A stretch of 64,000 nucleotides of DNA from an uncultured Clostridia bacterium (GTDB lineage Bacteria > Bacillota > Clostridia > Peptostreptococcales > Anaerovoracaceae). Below are positions 1 through 8,911 of this stretch, piece after piece. The notes below the pieces were generated by a model, which ran no database searches, was not told the origin of the DNA, and saw only the letters and a program-made list of their open reading frames with translations. The stretch is taken from positions 62,001-126,000 of the forward strand of contig CAKQQT010000002.1 in the NCBI GenBank assembly GCA_934271235.1, written 5' to 3'. A program made the translations under genes and the position numbers. The number at the start of each line of letters is the position of its first letter. Position 1 is the stretch's first letter.

Positions 1-1
1 C

Positions 2-334
2 TTGTCCTTCTCCGACCGCTTGAAACTGGAAACCGCCAAGTCCATTCGTGAGGACTATCTACATCAGAACGCGTTCCACGAGATCGATACCTTCACGTCG
101 ACCACCAAACAGTATCTGCTGCTCAAGCTGATCCTCGGCTGGCACGAGGCTGCCGAAAAAGCAGTCTCCGAAGGAGGGCCCTTTAAGAAGATCACCGAAA
201 TGAGCATGCGCGAATCGATCGGCCGTTTCAAATATGTAGAAGAAGCCAAGATCCAAGAGCAGTACGAAGCGATCCTTGCGGACATGACTGCCGAATTTGA
301 TGAAATCGTACAGAAGGAGGAACAGCTCGCATGA
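2..334 (+). CDS. ntpA: V-type ATP synthase subunit A, C-terminal fragment (cut by window start)
   Basis: This is the last 110 residues of the catalytic A subunit of the V1 sector, which hydrolyses or makes ATP to drive ion movement through the membrane rotor. The reading frame is already open at base 2, so the apparent TTG start is an artefact of the window edge and the nucleotide-binding core lies outside. The visible part is the helical C-terminal domain. The stretch [16 protein letters not shown] followed by [10 protein letters not shown] is characteristic of bacterial and archaeal A subunits. The stop codon overlaps the ATG of the next gene (ATGA at 331-334), and the B-subunit ribosome site (AAGGAGG, 314-320) lies inside this gene, which indicates translational coupling. 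Confidence 0.93.
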   Translation: MSFSDRLKLETAKSIREDYLHQNAFHEIDTFTSTTKQYLLLKLILGWHEAAEKAVSEGGPFKKITEMSMRESIGRFKYVEEAKIQEQYEAILADMTAEFDEIVQKEEQLA

Positions 335-1698
335 TGAAGGAATACAAAACGATCAGTGAAGTCGTAGGACCGCTGATGCTCGTCAAAGACGTTGAAAATG
401 TTACCTATGACGAGCTGGGAGAGATCCTGCTGCCGACCGGCGAAAAGAGACTCTGCAAGGTGCTGGAGGTCAACGGGCCGAACGCGCTGGTGCAGCTCTT
501 TGAAAGCGCTGCCGGCATCAACCTCAAGGAAAGTACCGTCCGGTTCCTCGGCCATGGTACGCAGCTGGCGGTATCGCCGGATATGCTCGGCCGTGTGTTC
601 GACGGTATGGGCCGTCCGAAGGACGGCGGACCTGCTTTGATCGCTGAAAAATACTTGGATATCAACGGCCTGCCGATGAACCCGGCCGCCCGTGACTATC
701 CGTCCGAATTTATCCAGACCGGTGTATCGGCGATAGACGGTCTGAACACCCTGGTCAGAGGACAGAAACTGCCGATCTTCTCAGCTTCCGGTCTGCCGCA
801 CGCAGACCTCGCGGCGCAGATCGCGCGTCAGGCCAAGGTCAGAGGCGGCGAAGGCAATTTCGCGGTCGTCTTTGCGGCGATCGGTATCACCCACGAAGAA
901 GCGGAGTTCTTCGCTTCCGACTTCCGCCGTACCGGCGCTATCGACAGAACGGTATTGTTTATGAACCTGGCGAACGACCCGGCGGTAGAACGTATCGCGA
1001 CCCCGCGTATGGCGCTGACCGCAGCCGAATATCTGGCCTTCGACCTCGGCATGCACGTGCTGGTCATCCTGACTGATATCACCAACTACGCCGAAGCGCT
1101 GCGTGAAGTATCCGCGGCGCGTAAGGAAGTACCGGGCCGCCGCGGCTACCCGGGCTACCTGTACACAGACCTCGCGACCATGTACGAAAGAGCCGGCCGG
1201 AAGAAGGGCTATGATGGTTCCATTACCATGATCCCGATCCTGACCATGCCGGAAGAAGATAAGACGCACCCGATCCCGGACCTGACCGGTTACATCACGG
1301 AAGGACAGATCATCCTCAGCCGTGACCTCTACCGCAAGGGCATCAAGCCGCCGATCGACGTGCTGCCGTCCCTGTCCCGTCTCAAGGATAAGGGTATCGG
1401 CAGCGGCAAGACCCGTGAGGACCACGCCGACACGATGAACCAGCTGTTCGCGGCTTACGCGCGCGGCAAAGAGTGCCTGGAACTGGTCACGATCTTAGGC
1501 GAAGCGGCGCTGACCGAAGTCGACCTGATGTACGCGAAGTTCTCGCAGGCCTTTGAGAAAGAATACGTTTCCCAGGGCTACGACACGGACCGTACCATCG
1601 AGGAAACACTGGACATCGGCTGGAAGCTGCTGGCGATGCTGCCGAAGAGCGAGCTGAAACGTATCAAAGACGAGTATATCGAGAAGTATCTGAAATAG
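331..1698 (+). CDS. ntpB: V-type ATP synthase subunit B
   Basis: Regulatory, non-catalytic nucleotide-binding subunit of the V1 head (455 aa, normal family length). It alternates with subunit A in the hexamer. Family landmarks include an N-terminal beta-barrel region, the [16 protein letters not shown] segment near residue 150 (where catalytic subunits carry a P-loop) and [20 protein letters not shown] near residue 270. It starts in a 4-bp overlap with subunit A, so the two are coupled. The next operon gene (subunit D) is 371 bp away, an unusually wide gap for this operon, and that gap is filled by a long palindromic element. Whether the complex moves H+ or Na+ cannot be told, because the membrane ring subunit is not in the window. 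Confidence 0.96.
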   Translation: MMKEYKTISEVVGPLMLVKDVENVTYDELGEILLPTGEKRLCKVLEVNGPNALVQLFESAAGINLKESTVRFLGHGTQLAVSPDMLGRVFDGMGRPKDGGPALIAEKYLDINGLPMNPAARDYPSEFIQTGVSAIDGLNTLVRGQKLPIFSASGLPHADLAAQIARQAKVRGGEGNFAVVFAAIGITHEEAEFFASDFRRTGAIDRTVLFMNLANDPAVERIATPRMALTAAEYLAFDLGMHVLVILTDITNYAEALREVSAARKEVPGRRGYPGYLYTDLATMYERAGRKKGYDGSITMIPILTMPEEDKTHPIPDLTGYITEGQIILSRDLYRKGIKPPIDVLPSLSRLKDKGIGSGKTREDHADTMNQLFAAYARGKECLELVTILGEAALTEVDLMYAKFSQAFEKEYVSQGYDTDRTIEETLDIGWKLLAMLPKSELKRIKDEYIEKYLK

Positions 1699-1704
1699 GC
1701 GTGC

Positions 1705-1936
1705 GCCCGCTTGCGCTTTGCAGTTTATCCACGTATCTGCGCGAGGCCTGCTCGTTAGTCCTCGCCCTGCATGATTTCACCAAGTCACGCGGCATACTTT
1801 GGACATTTCGCAAACATTCGTGCGAAATGTCAGCAAAGTATCTGCCTCGTTCGTTTGGGAAATCGTCGGCAGTTCTGCGAAATCACTCGCAGTCCTCGCG
1901 AGGTACGTGATCACAGCCTGCAAAGCGGCAGCGGGC
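1705..1936. repeat. Long imperfect inverted repeat (MITE-like giant hairpin) inside the V-ATPase operon
   Basis: The spacer between subunits B and D folds back on itself almost end to end. The centre is a perfect 10-bp stem (ACATTTCGCA at 1803-1812 with TGCGAAATGT at 1821-1830, 8-nt loop). Moving outward, ATACTTTG pairs with CAAAGTAT, GATTTC with GAAATC, CGCGAGG with CCTCGCG, CACGTA with TACGTG, GCTTTGCAG with CTGCAAAGC, and finally GCCCGC (1705) with GCGGGC (1936). Short mismatches and bulges separate the blocks. The small ORFs here are frame artefacts of the palindrome. It resembles a miniature inverted-repeat element or a large intercistronic RNA hairpin. No target-site duplication was recognised. 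Confidence 0.75.
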
Positions 1937-2069
1937 AAACAGACAATTTCAGATGCTTCCGGAAGTTACTCTCCGTGTTCTGTAAATCGAAAGGTCGTCC
2001 GGATGTGTCGGTACCGGCGCATCCGAACCGATCGATTTCGAACATGCGCAGTGTGAGAAAGGAAACGGA

Positions 2070-2759
2070 ATGGAACGGTTAAATGTAAATCCAACCAGAA
2101 TGATGCTCACAACGCTTAAGAAGCGGCTGGCAACAGCGCAGCGCGGACACAAGCTGCTCAAGGATAAGCGTGACGAACTGATGAAAGGCTTTTTGGAGCT
2201 TGCACGGGAAAACAAGGTACTCCGTGAGCAGGTGGAAGAAGCGCTGGCCGATGTTTACGGCAGCTTTTCGATTGCCGGCGCAGTCATGAGCAAAGAGGTC
2301 ATGGAAGAAGCGCTGATGTTCCCGAAGCAGGGGGTCGAACTGACCGTCGGCAGCAGGAACGTCATGAGCGTGGATGTACCGCGCTTCGGCTTTGAAACAA
2401 CGGCCGCCGACGCGTCGGACATTTATCCTTACGGCTACGCGGCGACCTCCGGTGAGCTGGACTCTGCGATCAAAGACCTTGCCGATGTTTTCCCGATCAT
2501 GTTGGAACTGGCGGCAAAGGAAAAAGAGGCGCAGATGCTGGCAGCGGAACTGGAACGGACACGCCGCCGTGTCAACGCGCTGGAATACGTCAAGATCCCG
2601 CAGATGGAAATGACCATCCGCTACATCCGCATGAAGCTGGATGAAAACGAACGCGGCAATCAGACGCGTCTGATGAAGGTCAAAGACATGATTCTGGCTG
2701 AGGCACTTGAGGAAAAGCGCGAAAACGACGAACGCGCCTACCAAGAGGAGTGCAGTTAG
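2070..2759 (+). CDS. ntpD: V-type ATP synthase subunit D
   Basis: Central-stalk subunit that couples ATP hydrolysis in the A3B3 head to rotation of the membrane ring. At 229 aa it fits the family. The N-terminus (NVNPTRMMLTTLKKRLATAQ) and the C-terminal motif ALEYVKIPQMEMTIRYIRMKLDE, split here as NALEYVKIP and MTIRYIRMKLDE, are the family signatures. The protein is predicted to be mostly long antiparallel helices. It is preceded by a GAAAGGAA-type ribosome site and lies downstream of the long inverted repeat. A terminator-like hairpin follows, so D is probably the last gene of the operon. Confidence 0.95.
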   Translation: MERLNVNPTRMMLTTLKKRLATAQRGHKLLKDKRDELMKGFLELARENKVLREQVEEALADVYGSFSIAGAVMSKEVMEEALMFPKQGVELTVGSRNVMSVDVPRFGFETTAADASDIYPYGYAATSGELDSAIKDLADVFPIMLELAAKEKEAQMLAAELERTRRRVNALEYVKIPQMEMTIRYIRMKLDENERGNQTRLMKVKDMILAEALEEKRENDERAYQEECS

Positions 2760-2773
2760 ACGATCAAACAAAA

Positions 2774-2838
2774 AAATGCAGGAAGCACAAGAACCCCGGC
2801 AGCAAACCGGCAGACCGTGCATCCTGCATTTCTATTTT
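2774..2838 (+). terminator. Terminator after the V-ATPase operon
   Basis: Arms AAATGCAGGA (2774-2783) and TCCTGCATTT (2822-2831) are perfectly complementary. An inner GCAC/GTGC pair adds to the stem, and a T-rich tail (TCTATTTTTTG) follows. It lies 15 bp after the subunit D stop codon. Confidence 0.75.
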
Positions 2839-2851
2839 TTGCTTCCGGCGA

Positions 2852-2998
2852 CTACAGCTCTGTGACTTCCTCCGGCGTTCGTCCCGTGATCTCAGCGATC
2901 ATTGCCGTATCCAAGCCCTTCGCTTTCATACTCTTTGCGATTTCACGCTCTTTCTGTGCCGCGCCTTACTCGCGGCCCTCAGCGCGGCCAGAAATGAG
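2852..2998 (-). pseudogene. Remnant of an Rpn-type PD-(D/E)XK nuclease/transposase, C-terminal end
   Basis: Read on the minus strand from about 2998 to the TAG at 2852-2854, the frame gives a Gly-Arg-Ala-Glu-rich hinge, a stop codon (TAA), and then QKEREIAKSMKAKGLDTAMI followed by AEITGRTPEEVTEL. The pattern of an EGRxEG hinge plus a terminal IAEITGxxxEEVxxL helix pair is typical of the C-terminus of Rpn-family recombination-promoting nucleases (putative transposases). The in-frame stop and the missing catalytic domain upstream make it a decayed copy. The rest of 3000-3400 shows no convincing coding sequence. Confidence 0.6.
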
Positions 2999-3425
2999 GC
3001 AAGCGGCCCGATTTTGCGGAAAGTAGATAAAAACAGGCAGTTTTGCGTTACTTGTCCACCTTTTTATCAGATGCCGGCCTGTCGCACAGTCTGCAGGACC
3101 TTTGTTTCGAGCTGATTCGACATTTTTCGATACGCTTCGACGCCTTTCGCATGCGAATGGATTTTTCATCTCGTAGGCGTATAGACAAATCAGGCAGATG
3201 GCTTCTTTAAACTTCTATTAAAGTAAAATTCTTGCTTCTGATTTCGGGTAAAAGTGGATAAGCAATTGAAAAACCAGTGCTTTTATCTACATTGGCCATT
3301 TTCGCCCATCCAGAGTCCAAAACCGAGCGGTGAATCCGTAGTCTGTTTTGTCACCGAGCGCATATCTGCCGTAGGTTGCTGTGCCCGCAAGACTACGCTG
3401 GTCATACCGCAGTTTACGAAAAACG

Positions 3426-3477
3426 AAAACTCCCGCACGTTTGTACCGATGTGTAGGCGAAAAGCGGGAGTTTTTTT
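3426..3477 (+). terminator. Orphan intrinsic terminator in a gene-free stretch
   Basis: AAAACTCCCGC (3426-3436) pairs with GCGGGAGTTTT (3464-3474), with a 27-nt loop and a run of seven T. No gene on the plus strand ends near here. Either it ends an unannotated short transcript from about 3240-3425 or it is a leftover of a decayed gene. The rest of 3000-3800 shows no supported gene. Confidence 0.55.
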
Positions 3478-3803
3478 AGGAAGGTCTACTTTGGAATGCC
3501 CACTTGAAAAGGGAAATTTTTACATCCTTGATCAACGCGCCGCTTTGCCCTAATATCGCCAAAAAGATGTAATGCCGTACGCAAAAAGGAAAAGAGACTT
3601 GCTATTTTAAAAGTGCGGAGCGTGAGAATTTTGTCGAAAAATGCAGAGAAAAGTCGAAACAACGAGAAAAAAGGCCGGGCTATACGTTTTTTTTCATGGA
3701 TGATCGTCGAAACCAGCCAGCCAGGCATCCATGCCATGATTACATTTTTTCACGGGAAAACCTTAAAACCGGTATGTCAAAAAATGAAATGTAAAAAAAA
3801 GGC

Positions 3804-3831
3804 TTGAAAAAAATAGAAAATATGATAGAAT
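3804..3831 (+). promoter_or_regulatory. Sigma-A-type promoter ahead of the nuclease-like pseudogene
   Basis: TTGAAA (3804-3809) and TAGAAT (3826-3831) are separated by 16 bp, about 90 bp upstream of the first ATG of the remnant at 3924. Confidence 0.5.
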
Positions 3832-3923
3832 CTACGTAACGACCGACGAAAGAAAAGCGCTGGGGCGTAAGGAACCAGCGTAATGGATCATAATGATAAA
3901 GGAAGAAAAGGAAAATCCGGGAG

Positions 3924-4263
3924 ATGGCGGCGATGCAAAGTGTAAAGAAGATGATCGAAAGAGACATTCTTTTGCAGGAAAAGCTGATCGAGCGATACGA
4001 GCGGGCGCTGCAGGAGCTGCCGGGTATGCAGAGCGGTCGCTTTCGTGCGTAGGGACGGAACGGTGCTTTATTGGGAGCATCTGGGACTGCTGCAGGACGA
4101 GGACTATGCGGGAAGCTTCGCAAAGAAACTGTATCTTTTTCATCGGAACGGATTTACCATCGGGCAGAATCTGATCGTAACGGCAGATGACCGCAGCGGC
4201 CGGATCGACAGCCTGCAGATCCGAGAACTGGCGGAGCGCTTGATCTTGCCGCATTTTGCGTAA
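3924..4263 (+). pseudogene. Internally deleted, frameshifted PD-(D/E)XK-like protein (paralogue of the gene at 27803-28639)
   Basis: Two fragments in different frames make one broken gene. The first (ATG 3924 to TAG 4050-4052) encodes 42 residues with the helix LQEKLIERYERALQELPGM, like the N-terminal helix of the related family. The second frame (usable from about 4024 to 4263) encodes LYWEHLGLLQDEDYAGSF and NLIVTADDRSGRIDS. These align with FYWEHKGMMNEAEYFM and NLIVTHDGPDGSFDV in the intact minus-strand gene at 27803-28639. The middle third, including the catalytic E and PD positions, is absent, and the active-site Lys of the E-x-K motif is Leu here. Deletion plus a frame change is the simplest reading; a short functional pair is less likely. 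Confidence 0.6.
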
Positions 4264-4395
4264 GCGGGTCTTTCAACGAGAAGCTGCGGGAAAAGCAGTG
4301 AAAGGTGTGCAGGAAAAAAGCAGTGAAAAGTCAGTTGCGGCTAAAGGGTTTTCATGGTAAAATATTGAGTACTGACGAAAGGCAGATGGAAGAAT

Positions 4396-5442
4396 ATGAA
4401 AGAGATTTTTGTAAAGGACCTGAAGAAGGACATGGAGGTCGTGGACTTCTTTATGGTAAAAGCCAGTGCCATCAAGACGGGCGCGAACGGAAAGCAGTAT
4501 CTGGACATCACGCTGGGCGACAACAGCGGAGAGGTATCTGCAAAAAAATGGGATGTGAGCGAGGAAGAACACGCACGGCTGAATGAAATAAAAGCGAAGG
4601 ACATCATCAAGGTAAAAGCGTTGGTCACCGAGTGGGCAGGCCAGCTGCAGCTTCGGATCCAGAGGATCCGCCCGGCGGCCGAGGCCGACGGGCAGGAAAT
4701 CGGAGATTTCCTGAAAGCTGCGCCGGAGGATCCGCAGGCCATGTATACTTACATTTTGACCGTGGCGGAGAAGCTGCGGGATGAGGATCTGCGCGGATTG
4801 TGCGTTAAGATTCTGACCGAAAACCGGGAGCGGCTGCTGTATTATCCGGCCGCGCAGAAGAACCACCACGCGCAGCTCGGCGGGCTGCTGTATCATACCA
4901 AACGCATGCTGATGACCGGCGAGCGCGTATGTCAGGTATACACGAATCTGAATGCGGATTTCGTGCTGGCGGGCGTGATCCTGCACGATATGGAAAAACT
5001 GAACGAGATCGAAGCAGGCTCAGACGGCATTGCGACCGGTTACTCCTTTGAGGGACAGATGCTCGGTCACATCGTACAGGGCGTAAAGATGATCGATCGC
5101 GAAACGGAAGCACTGGATTTTCCGAAAGAAAAAGCGATCATGCTGGAGCATATGATCCTGGCGCATCACTACGAACCGGAATACGGAAGCCCGAAGAAAC
5201 CGCTTTTCCCGGAAGCGGAAGTGCTGCACTATCTGGATATTCTGGACGCCAGAATGTTTGATATGCAGGCGGCACTGGAAAACACCGAACCGGGCCAGTT
5301 CAGCGAAAAAGTGCGGACTCTGGACAACCGCAGGCTGTATAAGCCGGAGTTCGCGGCAAAAGAAGCGGACGCGGAGCCGGAAACAGAGCGTACAAAAAGT
5401 GCGGAGCATACGGAGCAGCTCGGGCTTTTTGACCGGGTGTAG
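4396..5442 (+). CDS. yhaM: 3'-5' exoribonuclease, YhaM family
   Basis: A 348-aa protein with an N-terminal OB-fold (residues about 1-100) and a C-terminal HD phosphohydrolase domain. These enzymes trim RNA, and sometimes DNA, from the 3' end. The HD metal-binding set is visible: NHHAQLGGLLYHTKRM near residue 155, the HD doublet in ILHDMEKLNEI near 195, and ILAHHYEPEYGSP near 255. The C-terminal tail after about residue 320 is charged and probably disordered. The start is supported by a short upstream AAGGCAGATGGAAGA region. It is followed after 76 bp by the tRNA nucleotidyltransferase gene, giving an RNA-processing pair. Confidence 0.88.
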   Translation: MKEIFVKDLKKDMEVVDFFMVKASAIKTGANGKQYLDITLGDNSGEVSAKKWDVSEEEHARLNEIKAKDIIKVKALVTEWAGQLQLRIQRIRPAAEADGQEIGDFLKAAPEDPQAMYTYILTVAEKLRDEDLRGLCVKILTENRERLLYYPAAQKNHHAQLGGLLYHTKRMLMTGERVCQVYTNLNADFVLAGVILHDMEKLNEIEAGSDGIATGYSFEGQMLGHIVQGVKMIDRETEALDFPKEKAIMLEHMILAHHYEPEYGSPKKPLFPEAEVLHYLDILDARMFDMQAALENTEPGQFSEKVRTLDNRRLYKPEFAAKEADAEPETERTKSAEHTEQLGLFDRV

Positions 5443-5518
5443 GCGCCGCACCGCACACGAGGATACATGCTAAGACGCGTGACGGCAAAGGCCGATCACA
5501 GCAATAAGGAGGATAGGA

Positions 5519-6811
5519 ATGATCAAGTTACCAAAGGAAGTCGCTAAGATTATGAAGACTTTGACGGATGCCAAGCAGGAAGCGTTCGCGGTGGGCGATT
5601 GCGTCCGGGACGCTCTGCTGGGACGGAAACCGGTCGGATGGGACATTGCAACGGATGCGCCGCTGGACAAGCTCAAAGAACTTTTCCCGGAAGCACAGGT
5701 GCACAGCCAGAAATACAGTATTCTCCGCATGGAATTCATCGAAGAGCATTATGATGACGAAGGAAAATTCGCGGGAGAGGACGGGATCATCGTCGATATC
5801 GGAACTTACCGCCGCGGCGGCTTGACGTTCAGCGATAAGATCGAAGACGAAGTCGCGCGCAGAGCGTTTACGATCAATGCGATCGCGGATAATCCGTACA
5901 AGATCGTCGACCCGTATAACGGACGGGAAGATATCAAAAAGAAACTGATCCGGACCACGCGGCCGGCAGAAGAACTTTTCCGAGAAGATCCGATCCAGAT
6001 GATGAAAGCGATCCATTATGCCGCGGAACTGGATTTTGACCTGACCAAGGATGTGTTCGAAGCGATCGCGAACAACTACCGCCTGCTGGAAAGCGTGAGC
6101 ATCGATAAGATCCGCGATGAATTTACGGAAACGATCACGGCTTCACATGGCGGCAAGGGCCTGAACATGATCATGGACACAGGCATCCTGAACATCATTC
6201 TGGGCGCGGATGTGGTCGCACACCTGTCAAACCGGGAAAAGAGCGACTTGATGATCCTGTCGCAGAACATTGACAAGACCTATCAGGTACCGGAACGCCG
6301 CTTGGGATTGTTCTACACCTGCGTTTCGCGCAAAAAAGCGGCGCCGTCGATCGACAAGCTGAATTTTGACAGTGCGACCTATCAGCATCTGACCGACGCG
6401 ATCCGCGATATGGCGAAATTGTATTTCACCGCGCAGCCGGAAGAACTGAAACGGTTCATCTATGAAAGAGGATGGGATCGCTACCAGTATCTTGCGAACC
6501 TGGAAAAGGCGCAGCGTATTGTTTTTGACTATCATTCGGATACCAAGATCAAGAGTAAGATGTACATGATCGACGAATTTAAGCGGAAAGGCGAGGCGGT
6601 CTTTGTCGAGGATCTGGCGATCGACGCCAACGATCTGATCGAAGCCGGCATCTGCACGACGGACAACGCCGGAAAGATGCTTTCCATGTTGGTGGAAACG
6701 ATCCACGTAAAGCCGAACCTGAACGATTACAAGGAACTCTTGAAACTGGCCAAAAAGTATAAGAAAAGCAAGTTTGCAGCCATGACAAGGGGTGTGAAGT
6801 GGTTACGCTAG
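5519..6811 (+). CDS. cca: CCA-adding enzyme / poly(A) polymerase family nucleotidyltransferase
   Basis: A 430-aa class II tRNA nucleotidyltransferase that adds or repairs the 3' CCA of tRNAs. The head motif reads GDCVRDALLGRKPVGWDIAT: the usual GG-x-VRD appears as GD-x-VRD, and the metal-binding acidic pair is in WDIATDA. A second motif set, RRAFTINAIADNP and FREDPIQMMKAIHYAAELDF, matches the family template-forming arm. A strong ribosome site (AAGGAGG, 5507-5513) fixes the ATG. The last 13 bases overlap the recD2 start. No separate poly(A) polymerase was found, so strict CCA versus poly(A) activity is not decided here. Confidence 0.85.
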   Translation: MIKLPKEVAKIMKTLTDAKQEAFAVGDCVRDALLGRKPVGWDIATDAPLDKLKELFPEAQVHSQKYSILRMEFIEEHYDDEGKFAGEDGIIVDIGTYRRGGLTFSDKIEDEVARRAFTINAIADNPYKIVDPYNGREDIKKKLIRTTRPAEELFREDPIQMMKAIHYAAELDFDLTKDVFEAIANNYRLLESVSIDKIRDEFTETITASHGGKGLNMIMDTGILNIILGADVVAHLSNREKSDLMILSQNIDKTYQVPERRLGLFYTCVSRKKAAPSIDKLNFDSATYQHLTDAIRDMAKLYFTAQPEELKRFIYERGWDRYQYLANLEKAQRIVFDYHSDTKIKSKMYMIDEFKRKGEAVFVEDLAIDANDLIEAGICTTDNAGKMLSMLVETIHVKPNLNDYKELLKLAKKYKKSKFAAMTRGVKWLR

Positions 6812-8754
6812 ACAAGAATAAAGTCGGCGGCGGCAGTGCCGCCGCCGTTTTTCAAAAACAAGAACCGGCGGAAGCAGCAGAGCCTGCAACCGCGCCGGTG
6901 GGAGAGGCGGACGGCGTCACGAAGATCAGTCAGGTGCCTGCGGAAGAGGTGCTGTTTTTTCGCAGTCTGGGATTTTCCAATTACTACATCATCAAGATCT
7001 ATGATCTGGTCGGTGACGCGGCGATCGCACTGACACAGGACAACGCGTTCTGGCTGCTGGAAGAATTCCCGCGGCTGGGCTTTGCGCAGGCAGATGAGAC
7101 CGCGCGCAGACTCGGCATGGCGGAGGACAGCCCTTATCGGGTGCAGGCGGCGGTGGAATACGCCATGCGGGCGTATCTGGCAGAGGGACACTCGTTTGCG
7201 CCGATGGAGGAACTGAGCCTTAAAGTCGGCGCGCTGCTGGAGCTTGGAAGCGCGATTATCCTCGATGTGCTGGAAGACATGGTCTTTGAGGGACGTCTGC
7301 AGATGGCGGAGGTAGACGGCAGACGCGTGATCTATTTTTACGGCTATTATAAGGCGGAATGTACGATCGCCGGCAAGCTGGCGGCGATGGCGGATCCGCA
7401 GAAAGGATTGACCAGGGTCTGTGCCGATGAAGAGACCATGCTGCGTAAGGCAGAGACCGAGAACGGAATCATCCTCTCCGAGCAGCAAAAAGCAGCGGTG
7501 CGGATGGCTTTGCACAGCGGCATGTCCATCATCACCGGCGGCCCGGGTACCGGTAAAACGACCGTCATCAAAACGCTGCTCTCGCTGCTGGAGGGGGGCG
7601 GCCTGAAAACCGCGGTTGCCGCCCCGACCGGACGTGCCGCCAAACGCATCATGGAGACCAGCGGGCATTATGCCTGCACGATCCACCGGCTGCTCGAATA
7701 CTATTACGATGAAATGGCCGGCGGCATGGCGTTCGGACGCAATGCGCTGCAGCCGCTGGAATGTCAGGCGGTCATCATCGACGAAGCTTCGATGATGGAT
7801 CTGTTGCTGGCAGAGGCCTTATGCGACGCTTTACAGCCGGGTACGCGGCTGATCCTGGTCGGCGACGCCGACCAGCTGCCTTCCGTCGGCGCGGGCAATG
7901 TGCTGCGGGACCTGATCGACAGCGAGTATTTTGATACGATCCGGCTGACCGAGATCTACCGGCAGGCGGAAGACAGCGGGATCGTGCGCAACGCGCACCG
8001 CATCAATCGCGGGGAATATCCGCAGTTCAGCGATGATTTTCAGCTGGTGCGCGGCGACAAACAGCAGGAGATACTGCTTAAGATCGCGGCATTGGCAGGA
8101 CGCTGTCCGCGCGAGGACGTGCAGGTGCTGACACCGGTCAAAAAAGGAATTTTAGGCAGCGCGAATCTCAATCTGAAACTGCAGGAGACCTTCAACCCGC
8201 CGGAAAAGGACAAACCGGAGCTGACCTTCGGCAAACGCGTTTTCCGCATGGGGGATCGCGTGATGCAGGTCAAAAACGACTATCGGCTGGAATGGCGCTA
8301 CAATGGCGCACCGAAGACCAGCGGCGGGATCCCGGCGCCGCGCGGTCAGAAACCGACGAGCGAAAAGGGTTATGACGGCAAAGGGATCTTTAACGGCGAA
8401 GTCGGCATGGTTTCCGGCATTGATCTCGATCTGCGGACGGTAACCATCACCTACGACGATGATCGCTGGGTGGTCTATCAGTATGTGCAGCTCGACGAAA
8501 TCGAACATGCCTACGCAGTAACGGTGCATAAGAGCCAAGGCAGCGAATACCCGATCGTCATCATCCCCATGACCTGGTTCCCGCCGGTACTGGCGACCAG
8601 AAGCCTGATCTATACGGCGATCACGCGCGGTAAGAAGCAGGTGTATATCGTCGGCAATCCGGGTTATCTGAACGCTATGACGGACAACAACCAGAGCCGC
8701 AGCCGCAACTCCGGACTCTGCTCGCGGCTGGTCGGACTGTATGGGATGGTATAA
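6799..8754 (+). CDS. recD2: RecD2-like superfamily 1B DNA helicase lacking the N-terminal OB region
   Basis: A 651-aa 5'-3' DNA helicase of the RecD2/TraA type. A helix-hairpin-helix region (about residues 55-120) precedes the motor. Walker A is GGPGTGKTT near residue 247, Walker B is IIDEASMMD near 327, followed by LVGDADQLPSVGAGNVLRDL. The C-terminal helicase domain carries TVHKSQGSEYPIVI and LIYTAITRGKK. Typical RecD2 proteins begin with about 100 residues of OB-like domain that is missing here; in its place is a short Ala/Glu/Pro-rich leader. A GTG start is used, overlapping cca. A low-complexity insertion (NGAPKTSGGIPAPRGQKP) sits near residue 504. Confidence 0.85.
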   Translation: MVTLDKNKVGGGSAAAVFQKQEPAEAAEPATAPVGEADGVTKISQVPAEEVLFFRSLGFSNYYIIKIYDLVGDAAIALTQDNAFWLLEEFPRLGFAQADETARRLGMAEDSPYRVQAAVEYAMRAYLAEGHSFAPMEELSLKVGALLELGSAIILDVLEDMVFEGRLQMAEVDGRRVIYFYGYYKAECTIAGKLAAMADPQKGLTRVCADEETMLRKAETENGIILSEQQKAAVRMALHSGMSIITGGPGTGKTTVIKTLLSLLEGGGLKTAVAAPTGRAAKRIMETSGHYACTIHRLLEYYYDEMAGGMAFGRNALQPLECQAVIIDEASMMDLLLAEALCDALQPGTRLILVGDADQLPSVGAGNVLRDLIDSEYFDTIRLTEIYRQAEDSGIVRNAHRINRGEYPQFSDDFQLVRGDKQQEILLKIAALAGRCPREDVQVLTPVKKGILGSANLNLKLQETFNPPEKDKPELTFGKRVFRMGDRVMQVKNDYRLEWRYNGAPKTSGGIPAPRGQKPTSEKGYDGKGIFNGEVGMVSGIDLDLRTVTITYDDDRWVVYQYVQLDEIEHAYAVTVHKSQGSEYPIVIIPMTWFPPVLATRSLIYTAITRGKKQVYIVGNPGYLNAMTDNNQSRSRNSGLCSRLVGLYGMV

Positions 8755-8889
8755 TGTCCTTGCACAGCGATTGCCGAGTCGCAGACGACGGCAGAGCTGA
8801 TGCAAGACAGATGCCCGAGCGAAGGCGATCGGCGAGCCGAAAGGTGAAGACGGAGCCGCTCAGCGACCGGGCTAATGTCCTTGCACAGC
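8750..8889 (+). repeat. Dispersed intergenic repeat, copy 1
   Basis: Starts with TATAATGTCCTTGCACAGCG at the end of recD2 and continues with GAGCTGATGCAAGACAGATG, CCGAGCGAAGGCGA and GACGGAGCCGCTCAGCG. It ends with a second copy of the leading TAATGTCCTTGCACAGCG. The same blocks recur, reverse-complemented, at 23325-23530 and 29858-29990. The repeat is co-oriented with recD2 and comFC. Confidence 0.8.
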
Positions 8890-8911
8890 GAGTTCGCTGG
8901 CTGGAAAATAT

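Noticed and set aside
1701..2082. Small plus-strand ORFs between V-ATPase B and D, possibly a missing subunit
   Set aside because: The frames are produced by the inverted repeat, none has a ribosome site, and the translations resemble no V-ATPase subunit.
3254..3553. A 99-codon frame containing repeated Thr/Lys/Arg motifs
   Set aside because: It runs through the orphan terminator hairpin and has no ribosome site, so it is not treated as a gene.
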